The notes beneath the pieces were generated by a model that was not told the origin of the DNA, searched no databases, and saw nothing but the letters and a program-made list of their open reading frames with translations. Shown in pieces: positions 44,133 through 51,721 of a stretch of DNA of 64,000 nucleotides. The stretch's first letter is position 1; each line of letters begins with the position of its first letter. The position numbers were made by a program, and so were the translations under genes. Source of the stretch: Cryobacterium mannosilyticum (GTDB lineage: Bacteria; Actinomycetota; Actinomycetes; Actinomycetales; Microbacteriaceae); assembly GCF_004402705.1 (NCBI RefSeq), contig NZ_SOFM01000007.1, positions 298,548-362,547 on the forward strand, read 5' to 3'.

Positions 44133-45191
44133 GTGAGCGCGTTGAGAACACCAGACAAGCGGAGAAGCACGGCCCGGATCATCGGTGCCGTGCTTCTTCC
44201 CTGTGCGCTCCTGCTCGCGGCGTGCACCGCTGACCGGCCGACGCCCACCGCGAGCCCACCGGTCGGCCAGGCGGAGTCGACGTATACCGCGCCGCCCGCG
44301 ACCGAGATGGCCCCGTTGCGCGGCACCAGCGTGCCGACCGGGAGCCTGGCGCATCCGTCCCTGGCGGCGAAGATCGACGACCATGAGGCGGCGAGGCCCC
44401 AGTTCGGGCTCGAGCGAACCGACCTCGTCTTCGAGGAACTCGTCGAGGGCGGGCTGACCCGCTACGTCGCCGTCTGGCACTCCGACGTGCCCGACGTGGT
44501 CGGACCGATCAGGTCGATCCGGCCGATGGACCCTGACATCATCGCGCCGCTGGGCGGGATCGTGGCCTACTCGGGCGGCCAGCAGCAATTCATCGACATG
44601 ATGACCGCAACGTCCGTGGTCAACGCGGCCTTCGATTCCGACGAGACCGGCCTGTTCTCCCGCACGGACGAACGGGACGCGCCGCACAACGTCGTCCTGC
44701 AGGCGAAGGCGCTTGTCGAGCGGAATGACACCGTGCCGGCACCACCGCAGCAATTCGCCTATGCGGCGACGGTCCCGGAGTCATCCGCAGCGGTCGACGG
44801 CACCCCGGTGACCACGATCAGCTCGAGGTTCTCCGACTCGCGCTGGCCCGACTGGACCTGGGATGCCGCGTCGACTTCCTACCTGCGCAAACAGGAGGGA
44901 GCGCCCGACCTCGACGCGGGCGGCGTGCAACTTCGGTCGGCGAACGTGCTCGCCCTCCGCGTGGCCATCGACGACACCTACCTCAACGTTCCGAAGACCA
45001 CGATGATCGGCTCTGGAGAGGCCTGGGTGTCCACCGGCGGCAAGACCCTGCACGCGCTCTGGACCAAGGCGGGGCAGGCCGCGCCGATCCGCCTGACCGA
45101 CGACAACGGGGTCGTGATCCGTCTCGCCCCGGGCAACACCTGGATCGAGCTGGTCCCGGTGGATCGCGGCTCGGTCACCCTGGTGCCGTAG
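44133..45191 (+). CDS. DUF3048 (YerB-like) lipoprotein
   Basis: 352 residues from GTG 44133. The signal peptide IIGAVLLPCALLLAAC ends at a lipobox cysteine near residue 32. The mature protein is a DUF3048 domain: LAAKIDDHEAARPQFGLERTDLVFEELVEGGLTRYVAVWHS, then VGPIRSIRP, and a C-terminal subdomain with MIGSGEAWVSTGGKTLHALW. Function unknown; the family is extracytoplasmic. Upstream of groEL. Confidence 0.85.
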   Translation: MSALRTPDKRRSTARIIGAVLLPCALLLAACTADRPTPTASPPVGQAESTYTAPPATEMAPLRGTSVPTGSLAHPSLAAKIDDHEAARPQFGLERTDLVFEELVEGGLTRYVAVWHSDVPDVVGPIRSIRPMDPDIIAPLGGIVAYSGGQQQFIDMMTATSVVNAAFDSDETGLFSRTDERDAPHNVVLQAKALVERNDTVPAPPQQFAYAATVPESSAAVDGTPVTTISSRFSDSRWPDWTWDAASTSYLRKQEGAPDLDAGGVQLRSANVLALRVAIDDTYLNVPKTTMIGSGEAWVSTGGKTLHALWTKAGQAAPIRLTDDNGVVIRLAPGNTWIELVPVDRGSVTLVP

Positions 45192-45204
45192 CCCCCGCCG
45201 TTCA

Positions 45205-45231
45205 CTTGCACTCTCGACCCCAGAGTGCCAG
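45205..45231 (+). promoter_or_regulatory. CIRCE operator 1 (imperfect) upstream of groEL
   Basis: CTTGCACTC-N9-GAGTGCCAG, one arm slightly degenerate relative to the consensus TTAGCACTC-N9-GAGTGCTAA. HrcA repressor site. Confidence 0.75.
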
Positions 45232-45238
45232 AATCGAT

Positions 45239-45265
45239 TTGGCACTCTCTCTGTTTGAGTGCCAA
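45239..45265 (+). promoter_or_regulatory. CIRCE operator 2 upstream of groEL
   Basis: TTGGCACTC-N9-GAGTGCCAA, a perfect inverted repeat with nine-base spacer. HrcA binding here gives heat-shock control of groEL. It ends 45 bp before the start codon. Confidence 0.93.
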
Positions 45266-45309
45266 CCCATCATCGTTTTGGTAACGTCCGGGAGGGACGA
45301 GAAACACAT

Positions 45310-46929
45310 ATGGCAAAGATCATCGCTTTCAACGAAGAGGCCCGTCGCGGCCTTGAGCGTGGCCTGAACATCCTCGCTGACACCGTCAAGGTCACCCTCG
45401 GCCCGCGTGGACGCAACGTCGTGCTGGAGAAGAAGTGGGGCGCCCCCACGATCACCAACGACGGCGTCTCCATCGCCAAGGAAATCGAACTCGACGACCC
45501 GTACGAGAAGATCGGTGCCGAACTCGTCAAAGAGGTCGCCAAGAAGACCGATGACGTCGCCGGCGACGGAACCACCACCGCCACGGTCCTGGCCCAGGCC
45601 CTCGTCCGCGAAGGTCTGCGCAACGTCGCAGCCGGCGCCGACCCGATCAGCCTCAAGCGCGGCATCGAGAAGGCGACGGCTGCCGTCATCGCCGAACTGA
45701 TCGCCAACGCCAAAGAGGTCGAGACCAAGGAAGAGATCGCGGCCACCGCATCAATCTCCGCCGGTGACGCCGAGATCGGCGCGATCATCGCCGAGGCCAT
45801 CGACAAGGTCGGCAAGGAAGGCGTCGTCACCGTTGAGGAGTCGAACACCCTCGGCACCGAGCTCGAGCTCACCGAGGGCATGCGTTTCGACAAGGGCTTC
45901 CTGTCCGCCTACTTCGTGACCGACCCTGACCGTCAGGAAGCGGTCTTCGAAGACCCGTACATCCTGATCGTCAACTCCAAGGTCTCGAACATCAAGGACC
46001 TGCTTCCCATCGTGGACAAGGTCATCCAGACCGGCAAGCAGCTCCTCATCATTGCCGAGGACGTCGACGGCGAGGCCCTGGCCACGCTCGTCGTGAACAA
46101 GATCCGCGGAATCTTCAAGTCCGTCGCCGTCAAGGCTCCGGGCTTCGGCGACCGTCGCAAGGCGCAACTGCAGGACATCGCCATCCTCACCGGTGGCCAG
46201 GTCATCTCCGAGGAGGTCGGACTCAAGCTTGAGAACGTCACCCTCGACCTGCTCGGCAACGCGCGCAAGATCGTCATCACCAAGGACGAGACCACCATCG
46301 TCGAAGGCGCCGGAGACCCCGAAGCCATCGCCGGACGCGTGCAGCAGATCCGCAGCGAGATCGAGAACACCGACAGCGACTACGACCGTGAGAAGCTCCA
46401 GGAGCGTCTCGCCAAGCTCGCCGGCGGCGTTGCCGTCATCAAGGCCGGCGCCGCGACGGAGGTTGAGCTCAAGGAGCGCAAGCACCGCATCGAGGACGCC
46501 GTCCGCAACGCAAAGGCTGCCGTCGAAGAGGGCATCGTCGCCGGTGGTGGCGTTGCGCTGATCCAGGCCGGCAAGACCGCCTTCGAGAAGCTGGAACTGA
46601 CCGGCGATGAGGCAACGGGCGCGAACATCGTGCGCGTGGCCATCGACGCTCCGCTCAAGCAGATCGCGCTCAATGCCGGCATGGAGCCGGGCGTTGTCGC
46701 CGACAAGGTGCGCAACCTGCCGATCGGTTGGGGCCTCAACGCCGCAACCGGCGAGTACGTCGACATGCTCGCCGCCGGAATCAATGACCCGGTGAAGGTC
46801 ACGCGTTCCGCGCTGCTGAACGCATCGTCGATCGCCGGACTGTTCCTCACCACCGAGGCCGTCGTGGCCGACAAGCCGGAGAAGAACTCCGCGCCGGTCG
46901 GCGACCCGTCGGGTGGCATGGACTTCTAA
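45310..46929 (+). CDS. groEL: Chaperonin GroEL (lone locus, GroEL2 type)
   Basis: 540 residues, full length. Begins MAKIIAFNEEARRGLERGLN, has the ATP site DGTTTATVLAQALV, the GDRRKAQLQDIAILTGGQVI block, and ends SGGMDF. No groES lies next to it. In actinobacteria this lone copy with a Gly-Met rather than His-rich tail is the essential GroEL. ATG 45310 is the conserved start; the longer frame is not. Confidence 0.98.
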   Translation: MAKIIAFNEEARRGLERGLNILADTVKVTLGPRGRNVVLEKKWGAPTITNDGVSIAKEIELDDPYEKIGAELVKEVAKKTDDVAGDGTTTATVLAQALVREGLRNVAAGADPISLKRGIEKATAAVIAELIANAKEVETKEEIAATASISAGDAEIGAIIAEAIDKVGKEGVVTVEESNTLGTELELTEGMRFDKGFLSAYFVTDPDRQEAVFEDPYILIVNSKVSNIKDLLPIVDKVIQTGKQLLIIAEDVDGEALATLVVNKIRGIFKSVAVKAPGFGDRRKAQLQDIAILTGGQVISEEVGLKLENVTLDLLGNARKIVITKDETTIVEGAGDPEAIAGRVQQIRSEIENTDSDYDREKLQERLAKLAGGVAVIKAGAATEVELKERKHRIEDAVRNAKAAVEEGIVAGGGVALIQAGKTAFEKLELTGDEATGANIVRVAIDAPLKQIALNAGMEPGVVADKVRNLPIGWGLNAATGEYVDMLAAGINDPVKVTRSALLNASSIAGLFLTTEAVVADKPEKNSAPVGDPSGGMDF

Positions 46930-46946
46930 GTCCGAACCGATTCACG

Positions 46947-46978
46947 GCAGGGCGTCTCCTTCGGGGGCGCCCTGCTTT
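46947..46978 (+). terminator. Terminator after groEL
   Basis: GCAGGGCG pairs with CGCCCTGC across a 13-base loop, followed by TTT, 18 bases past the groEL stop. Confidence 0.75.
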
Positions 46979-46993
46979 CGTGTGCCCGGCCGC

Positions 46994-47284
46994 TCACCGG
47001 GAGAAGAGCCGCACGTTCGCCTGCTCGATCTCCGCGTACTGGTGCCCGGCCTGGTTCAGGGCCTGGCCGAGCGCCTCCGCGCACTGGGCCACCTGTTCCT
47101 GGGCGGCGCGCCAGTCTGCCACTGCCGCCTGGAAGGCCGTGGCGGCCTGGCCGGACCACGTTCCCTCCAGTGCGGTGAGCAGGGCGATGAGCGCGGCGAC
47201 CTCGGACTGGATGCGTCCCATCGCGGCGCGTGACGTGACGGTCGTGCTCAGCACGGCCTCGCTGTCGACCTGGTAGCGGGTCAT
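46994..47284 (-). CDS. WXG100 (ESAT-6-like) protein
   Basis: 96 residues, two helices around a turn: LEGTWSGQAATAFQAAVADW contains the W-x-G motif. WXG100 proteins are type VII secretion substrates or dimeric partners. No ESX genes are seen nearby, so its secretion partner must be elsewhere. Convergent with groEL. Confidence 0.85.
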   Translation of the reverse strand: MTRYQVDSEAVLSTTVTSRAAMGRIQSEVAALIALLTALEGTWSGQAATAFQAAVADWRAAQEQVAQCAEALGQALNQAGHQYAEIEQANVRLFSR

Positions 47285-47404
47285 GGTTGTCCTTTCGGCA
47301 GGGGATGCCGAACAGGCTAGGAACCGTGGCCGGGTGCGCGGCTGACCATCGTCCAGGCAGTGCAGGGAACATGCGGGAAGCCGCGGGGGAGGGATGCCGG
47401 GGCG

Positions 47405-49135
47405 CTACGAGGCGGACGGCACGTGCAGTCGCTGCGGCGCGTTCGGCGACCCGGCGAGCGGGAACCAGACCCGGAAGGTGGCCCCTCCGCCCGGCGTGTC
47501 AAGAACCTGCACGGTGCCGTTGTGGCTGGCGACGATGGAGGCGACGATGGCGAGGCCGAGGCCGCTTCCGCCGGTCTCGCGGGCGCGTGAGGTGTCCGCG
47601 CGCCAGAAGCGCTGGAAGATCTTGTCCCGGATCTGCGGCGGAATGCCTTCGCCATGGTCGACGATGGCCACCGAGGCCCGCTGGTTCCTGCGGTCGACCG
47701 AGACCTCGAGTTCGACCGGGCTGTCGGGCGGGCTGAAGCGCAGGGCGTTGCCCATCAGGTTGGTGATCACCTGCCGGATCTTGTTCTCCTCGGCCATGAT
47801 GACCGCCTGCACGTTGCCGGGCGGGGTCAGCGGCCCTGCCGCCGGGAGCGGGGCGACGGCATCCGTCTTGCGCGGCTTTCGGGTGCGCAGCCGGGCGAGG
47901 GTGGCGCCGGCGAAGGAGACGGAGCCGGCGTGGACGGCCTGCTCCTCCGGTTTGGGCGGGGCCGCCGCGGACGAGGGGACGGGAGCCGGCGTCGTGACCT
48001 CCCCCGTGGAGCGCGCCAGGTCGATCTGCGGCCGGTCGCCGGCGTCCTCGAACTCGGTCGGGATGGGGGTGACGACGGTGACGCTCCGGCCGGGGGAGGA
48101 CGCCATCGCGTCGAGGGCGGCGTCCCGGGCGAGCGGCATCAGGTCGACGGGGGCGAGGGCGAGCGGCTTGGTCTCATCGAGGCGGGCCAGTTCGAGGAGG
48201 TCCTCGACCAGGCCGCCCATCCGGATCGCTTCCTTCTCTATGCGTTCCATGGCCTGGGCCACCTCTTCGGGTGACTGCAGGGCGCCCATCCGGTAGAGCT
48301 CGGCGTAGCCGCGCACCGAAACCAGGGGGGTGCGCAGCTCGTGGCTGGCGTCCCCGACGAAGCGGCGCATCTGGTCGATCGTTCGCGCCCGATCCTTGAA
48401 GAGCCGGTCGATGCGGCTCAACATGGTGTTCAGGGATCGATTGAGTCGGCCGACCTCGGTGTTCGGCGTCGCCCCGCCGAGTCGCTGGCTGAAGTCGCCG
48501 TCGGCGATCGCCGCCGCGGTGCGCTCCACCTCGCGCAAGGGCGCGAACGTGGTCGTGACGAGCAGCCGGGTGAGCAGGGCGCCGACGAGCACCACGCCGA
48601 GCCCGAAGCCCAGGAAGATGGTGAGGTAGGTGGCCATCGTGTTCTCGGTCTGTTTGAGCGAGACCGCCATCACGAGCGTGCCCAGGGTGCCCTGGGGAGT
48701 GATGACCAGGGGAACGGCGACGGCCAGGTACTCGGTATCGCGCGCCGAGTCCTTGAGAGTGAGGGTCCTGCCGTCGAGTTCGATGACCGACTGCAGGTCG
48801 AGGGAGGAGCTGATCACCGGGAGCTCCCGCACCGGTCGGTCCTTCCAGGTGTGGTCCTTGAGGGTGCCGTGTTCGTCGTAGAGGGCGACGAAATAGTCGG
48901 CCGAGACCACCGCGGGATTGCCCTGGCCGAGTGCGCTGGCGGAGTAGCCGTTGGACGCGGTCTGGGCATCCGCCTGCAGCTGGGCGTCGACCTGCTGGAT
49001 CACGTACTGGCGCAGCATGGCCATGGTGCCGACCCCGGACACGAGCAGCCCGAGAGTCAGCATGAGCACGGTCACGCCGGTGATCTTGGAACGGAGGGAA
49101 ATGCGGCTCCACCGCTCCATTAGTGACTGATGCAT
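47405..49135 (-). CDS. HAMP-domain sensor histidine kinase
   Basis: 576 residues from ATG 49135. Helix 1 (ITGVTVLMLTLGLLVSGVG), a periplasmic sensor of about 130 residues, helix 2 (IFLGFGLGVVLVGALLTRLLV), HAMP, H-box FVGDASHELRTPLVSVRGYAELY, then an 80-residue Pro/Ala-rich insertion, N-box VITNLMGNALRFSPP and GGSGLGLAIVASIVASHNG. The insertion splits the ATPase domain after its first strand, which is unusual. Partner is the regulator 31 bp upstream. Resembles TrcS/MprB kinases; the signal is unknown. Confidence 0.9.
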   Translation of the reverse strand: MHQSLMERWSRISLRSKITGVTVLMLTLGLLVSGVGTMAMLRQYVIQQVDAQLQADAQTASNGYSASALGQGNPAVVSADYFVALYDEHGTLKDHTWKDRPVRELPVISSSLDLQSVIELDGRTLTLKDSARDTEYLAVAVPLVITPQGTLGTLVMAVSLKQTENTMATYLTIFLGFGLGVVLVGALLTRLLVTTTFAPLREVERTAAAIADGDFSQRLGGATPNTEVGRLNRSLNTMLSRIDRLFKDRARTIDQMRRFVGDASHELRTPLVSVRGYAELYRMGALQSPEEVAQAMERIEKEAIRMGGLVEDLLELARLDETKPLALAPVDLMPLARDAALDAMASSPGRSVTVVTPIPTEFEDAGDRPQIDLARSTGEVTTPAPVPSSAAAPPKPEEQAVHAGSVSFAGATLARLRTRKPRKTDAVAPLPAAGPLTPPGNVQAVIMAEENKIRQVITNLMGNALRFSPPDSPVELEVSVDRRNQRASVAIVDHGEGIPPQIRDKIFQRFWRADTSRARETGGSGLGLAIVASIVASHNGTVQVLDTPGGGATFRVWFPLAGSPNAPQRLHVPSAS

Positions 49136-49166
49136 CAGACCCCCAGTGTAGAGACGGAGTCTGGGA

Positions 49167-49859
49167 CTACGCCTTGGCGGCCTTGAGCATGTAACCGAAA
49201 CCGCGCTTGGTCTGGATGAGGGGCTCGCTCGAGTGCGCGTCGACCTTGCGGCGGAGGTAGGAGATGTAGGACTCGACGATCCCGGCGTCGCCATTGAAGT
49301 CGTACTCCCAGACGTGGTCGAGGATCTGGGCCTTGGAGAGCACCCGGTTCGGGTTCAGCATCAGGTAGCGCAGCAGCTTGAACTCGGTCGGGCTGAGCTC
49401 GATCGGCACGTCGCCGACGAGCACCTCGTGGGTGTCCTGGTCCATGGTGAGTTCGCCGGCCCGGATGACCGCGTCTTCGTCCGCGTGCATGGTGCGACGG
49501 AGGATCGCCTTGATCCGGGCGACGATCTCGTCCAGGCTGAACGGCTTGGTGACGTAGTCGTCGCCGCCGACGGTGAGCCCGGTGATCTTGTCTTCCGTGT
49601 CGTCCTTGGCGGTGAGGAAGAGGATGGGCGCGGTGTATCCGGCCGAACGGAGGCGCTTGGTCACGCCGAAGCCGTTCATGTCCGGCAGCATCACGTCCAG
49701 GATGATGAGATCGGGCTCTTCCTCCAGCACGGCGGAAATCGCCTGCGCCCCATTGCCGACGGCGCGCACGGCGAAACCGGCGAAGCGCAGGCTGGTGGTG
49801 AGGAGATCCCGGATGTTGGGCTCGTCGTCGACAATAAGAATGCGGGGGCCATCGGTCAT
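49167..49859 (-). CDS. OmpR-family response regulator (TrcR/MprA-like)
   Basis: 230 residues. Receiver with IVDDEPNIRDLL and phosphoacceptor in LIILDVMLPDMNGFG, TAKDDTEDKITGL, KPFSLDEIVARIKAIL; winged helix with LSPTEFKLLRYLMLNPNRVLSKAQILDHVWEYDFNGDAGIVESYISYLRRK. It forms an operon with the kinase downstream. Regulon unknown. Confidence 0.93.
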   Translation of the reverse strand: MTDGPRILIVDDEPNIRDLLTTSLRFAGFAVRAVGNGAQAISAVLEEEPDLIILDVMLPDMNGFGVTKRLRSAGYTAPILFLTAKDDTEDKITGLTVGGDDYVTKPFSLDEIVARIKAILRRTMHADEDAVIRAGELTMDQDTHEVLVGDVPIELSPTEFKLLRYLMLNPNRVLSKAQILDHVWEYDFNGDAGIVESYISYLRRKVDAHSSEPLIQTKRGFGYMLKAAKA

Positions 49860-49971
49860 GCCCCAAGTATCTGCGCGTTAGCTGGTGGTTTCCTGAGAGC
49901 TGGACTGCCCGGGAATGAGAGCATTGCACTCGAGGGAATCCTCGCCGCCGCAGCCGACCAGGGGAATTGAC

Positions 49972-50880
49972 ATGGACACCGCGCCCGCCCGACCGTTCGT
50001 CGCGCTTCCCGAGCTGATCCGGCCCCGCCGTCTGATCGGCGGGAGGGTGTTCGACTTCTCCCGCGAAGTGGCCGTGATGGCCATCATCAACCGCACACCG
50101 GACTCGTTCTACGACAGGGGCGCCACCTTCGCCCTGGACGCCGCCGTGAGCGCCGCCCGCCGGGCGATCGAAGACGGCGCGGACTGGATCGACATCGGCG
50201 GCGCGAAGTTCGCTCCCGGCCCGGCCATCCCGATCGAGGAGGAGATCGACCGGGTGGTCCCCGTCGTCGAGGCCCTCCGCGGCTCCGGCGCCGTCATCTC
50301 CATCGACACCTTCCACTGGCAGGTCGCGGCCGCCGGCATCGCGGCCGGCGCCCACGTGATCAACGACACCACCGGCATCCATGATCCGGCGATGGCCGAC
50401 GTCGTCGCGGACAGCGACGCCACCCTGGTGATCACCCACAGCCTGGCCCCGCCGCGCACGCCGCACCCGGCGCCGAGCTACGTCGATGTCGTCGACGAGG
50501 TCTCCGCGTTCCTGCGGGAACGGGTCGCGCTCGCCCGGGATCATGGGATCCCCGCCGAACGGATCATCGTCGACCCGGGCCACGACCTGAACAAGAACAC
50601 GTCCCACTCGCTCGAGCTCACCCGGCGGCTCGCGGAGATCACCGCCCTCGGCTACCCGACCCTGGTCGCGGTGTCCAACAAGGACTTCGTGGGGGAGAGC
50701 ATCGACCGCGAACGTGGGGCCAGGGTCGAGGGGTCCCTTGCCGCCGCGGTCTACTGCATCCTCCAGGGCGCCCGGATCGTGCGGATGCACAATGTGACGG
50801 CCGCCGTGGACGCGGTGCGGATGACCGAGGCCATCCTGGGCTTTCGCCCGCCCGCCTACCTGCGCCACAACCAGGCCTGA
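49972..50880 (+). CDS. folP2: FolP2-like dihydropteroate synthase homologue
   Basis: 302 residues. TIM-barrel of the pterin-binding family with VMAIINRTPDSFYDRGATF, then DWIDIGGAKFAPGP, IDTFHWQVAAAGIAAGAHVINDTTG, IIVDPGHDLNKNT and VAVSNKDFVGE. In true DHPS the second motif reads GGESTRPG; here GGAKFAPG replaces it. Mycobacterial FolP2 has the same kind of change and is said not to function as a DHPS. The ATG 49972 start follows AGGGGAATT. It sits two bases upstream of the RibD-like gene. Confidence 0.85.
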   Translation: MDTAPARPFVALPELIRPRRLIGGRVFDFSREVAVMAIINRTPDSFYDRGATFALDAAVSAARRAIEDGADWIDIGGAKFAPGPAIPIEEEIDRVVPVVEALRGSGAVISIDTFHWQVAAAGIAAGAHVINDTTGIHDPAMADVVADSDATLVITHSLAPPRTPHPAPSYVDVVDEVSAFLRERVALARDHGIPAERIIVDPGHDLNKNTSHSLELTRRLAEITALGYPTLVAVSNKDFVGESIDRERGARVEGSLAAAVYCILQGARIVRMHNVTAAVDAVRMTEAILGFRPPAYLRHNQA

Positions 50881-50882
50881 GC

Positions 50883-51593
50883 ATGCTGGACCAGGCCGAA
50901 CTGATCCGGCGCTACCGAGTGGCCGACCGCACCGAGACACGGGTGCGGGTGAACTTCATCACCAGCCTCGACGGGGCCGTCACGGTGAAGGGGCTGAGCG
51001 GGGGGCTGGGCAACGAAGATGACAAGCTCGTCTTCGACACCCTGCGGCTGCTCTCCGACGTGATCGTCGTGGGTGCCGGGACCGTGCGCGCCGAGGGGTA
51101 CGGCGGCATCCGGCTCAGCCCGGCGGATGCCGCCTGGCGGCTCGGCCAGGGGCTGCCGGCTCAGGTGCCGGTGGCGGTCGTGTCGTCCCGGCTCGAGCTG
51201 GAGCCGGGGCATCCGTTCTTCCGTGACGCGGCCGTGCGCCCGATCGTCGTCACGCACGCCGGGTCGCCGGCTGGGCGCCGGGCCGAACTCGCCGAGGTGG
51301 CCGACGTGCTGGTCTGCGGGGAACGGGACGTTGACCCGACCATGATGGTTGCGGCTCTCGCCGCCCGAGGGCTCCGCCAGATTCTCTGCGAGGGCGGCCC
51401 GCACCTGTTCGGCGCGCTGATCGCGGCGGACTGCGTCGATGAACTCTGCCTGACGATCAGCCCGGTGCTCGAGGGCGGCGCTGCCGACCGGATCGCCCGC
51501 GGCGACTCCGGAGCCACCCGGCCGATGGCGCTGCTGCACGTGCTCACCGCCGGCGACATGCTCTTCCTGCGCTACGCCCGCCGCCCGGCATGA
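50883..51593 (+). CDS. RibD C-terminal/DHFR-fold reductase (Rv2671-like)
   Basis: 236 residues of the RibD_C family: RVRVNFITSLDGAVTVKG, VIVVGAGTVRAEGYG, AVVSSRLELEP, ILCEGGPHLFGALIAADCVDELCLTISPVLEGG. It lacks the deaminase domain of riboflavin enzymes. A mycobacterial protein of this type (Rv2671) reduces dihydrofolate and can bypass DHFR inhibition. Coupled with the folP2-like gene, so a role in pterin metabolism is likely. Confidence 0.85.
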   Translation: MLDQAELIRRYRVADRTETRVRVNFITSLDGAVTVKGLSGGLGNEDDKLVFDTLRLLSDVIVVGAGTVRAEGYGGIRLSPADAAWRLGQGLPAQVPVAVVSSRLELEPGHPFFRDAAVRPIVVTHAGSPAGRRAELAEVADVLVCGERDVDPTMMVAALAARGLRQILCEGGPHLFGALIAADCVDELCLTISPVLEGGAADRIARGDSGATRPMALLHVLTAGDMLFLRYARRPA

Positions 51594-51628
51594 CACCGGT
51601 GCCCACCCACCTGCCCGCCCATCTGCCC

Positions 51629-51687
51629 GCCGAACTGTGAGTTCGGCCCCTTTGCCGCCTGAAGCCCGGCCGAACTCACAGTTCGGC
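51629..51687. repeat. Paired palindromes between the reductase and XPB genes
   Basis: GCCGAACTGTGAGTTCGGC (51629-51647) and its exact reverse complement GCCGAACTCACAGTTCGGC (51669-51687), separated by 21 bases. Each is itself a hairpin with an 8-bp stem. It lies between convergent genes and could act as a bidirectional terminator. Confidence 0.8.
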
Positions 51688-51721
51688 GAGGTGGGATGCT
51701 CAGGTCGCGGGGGGAGACAGG

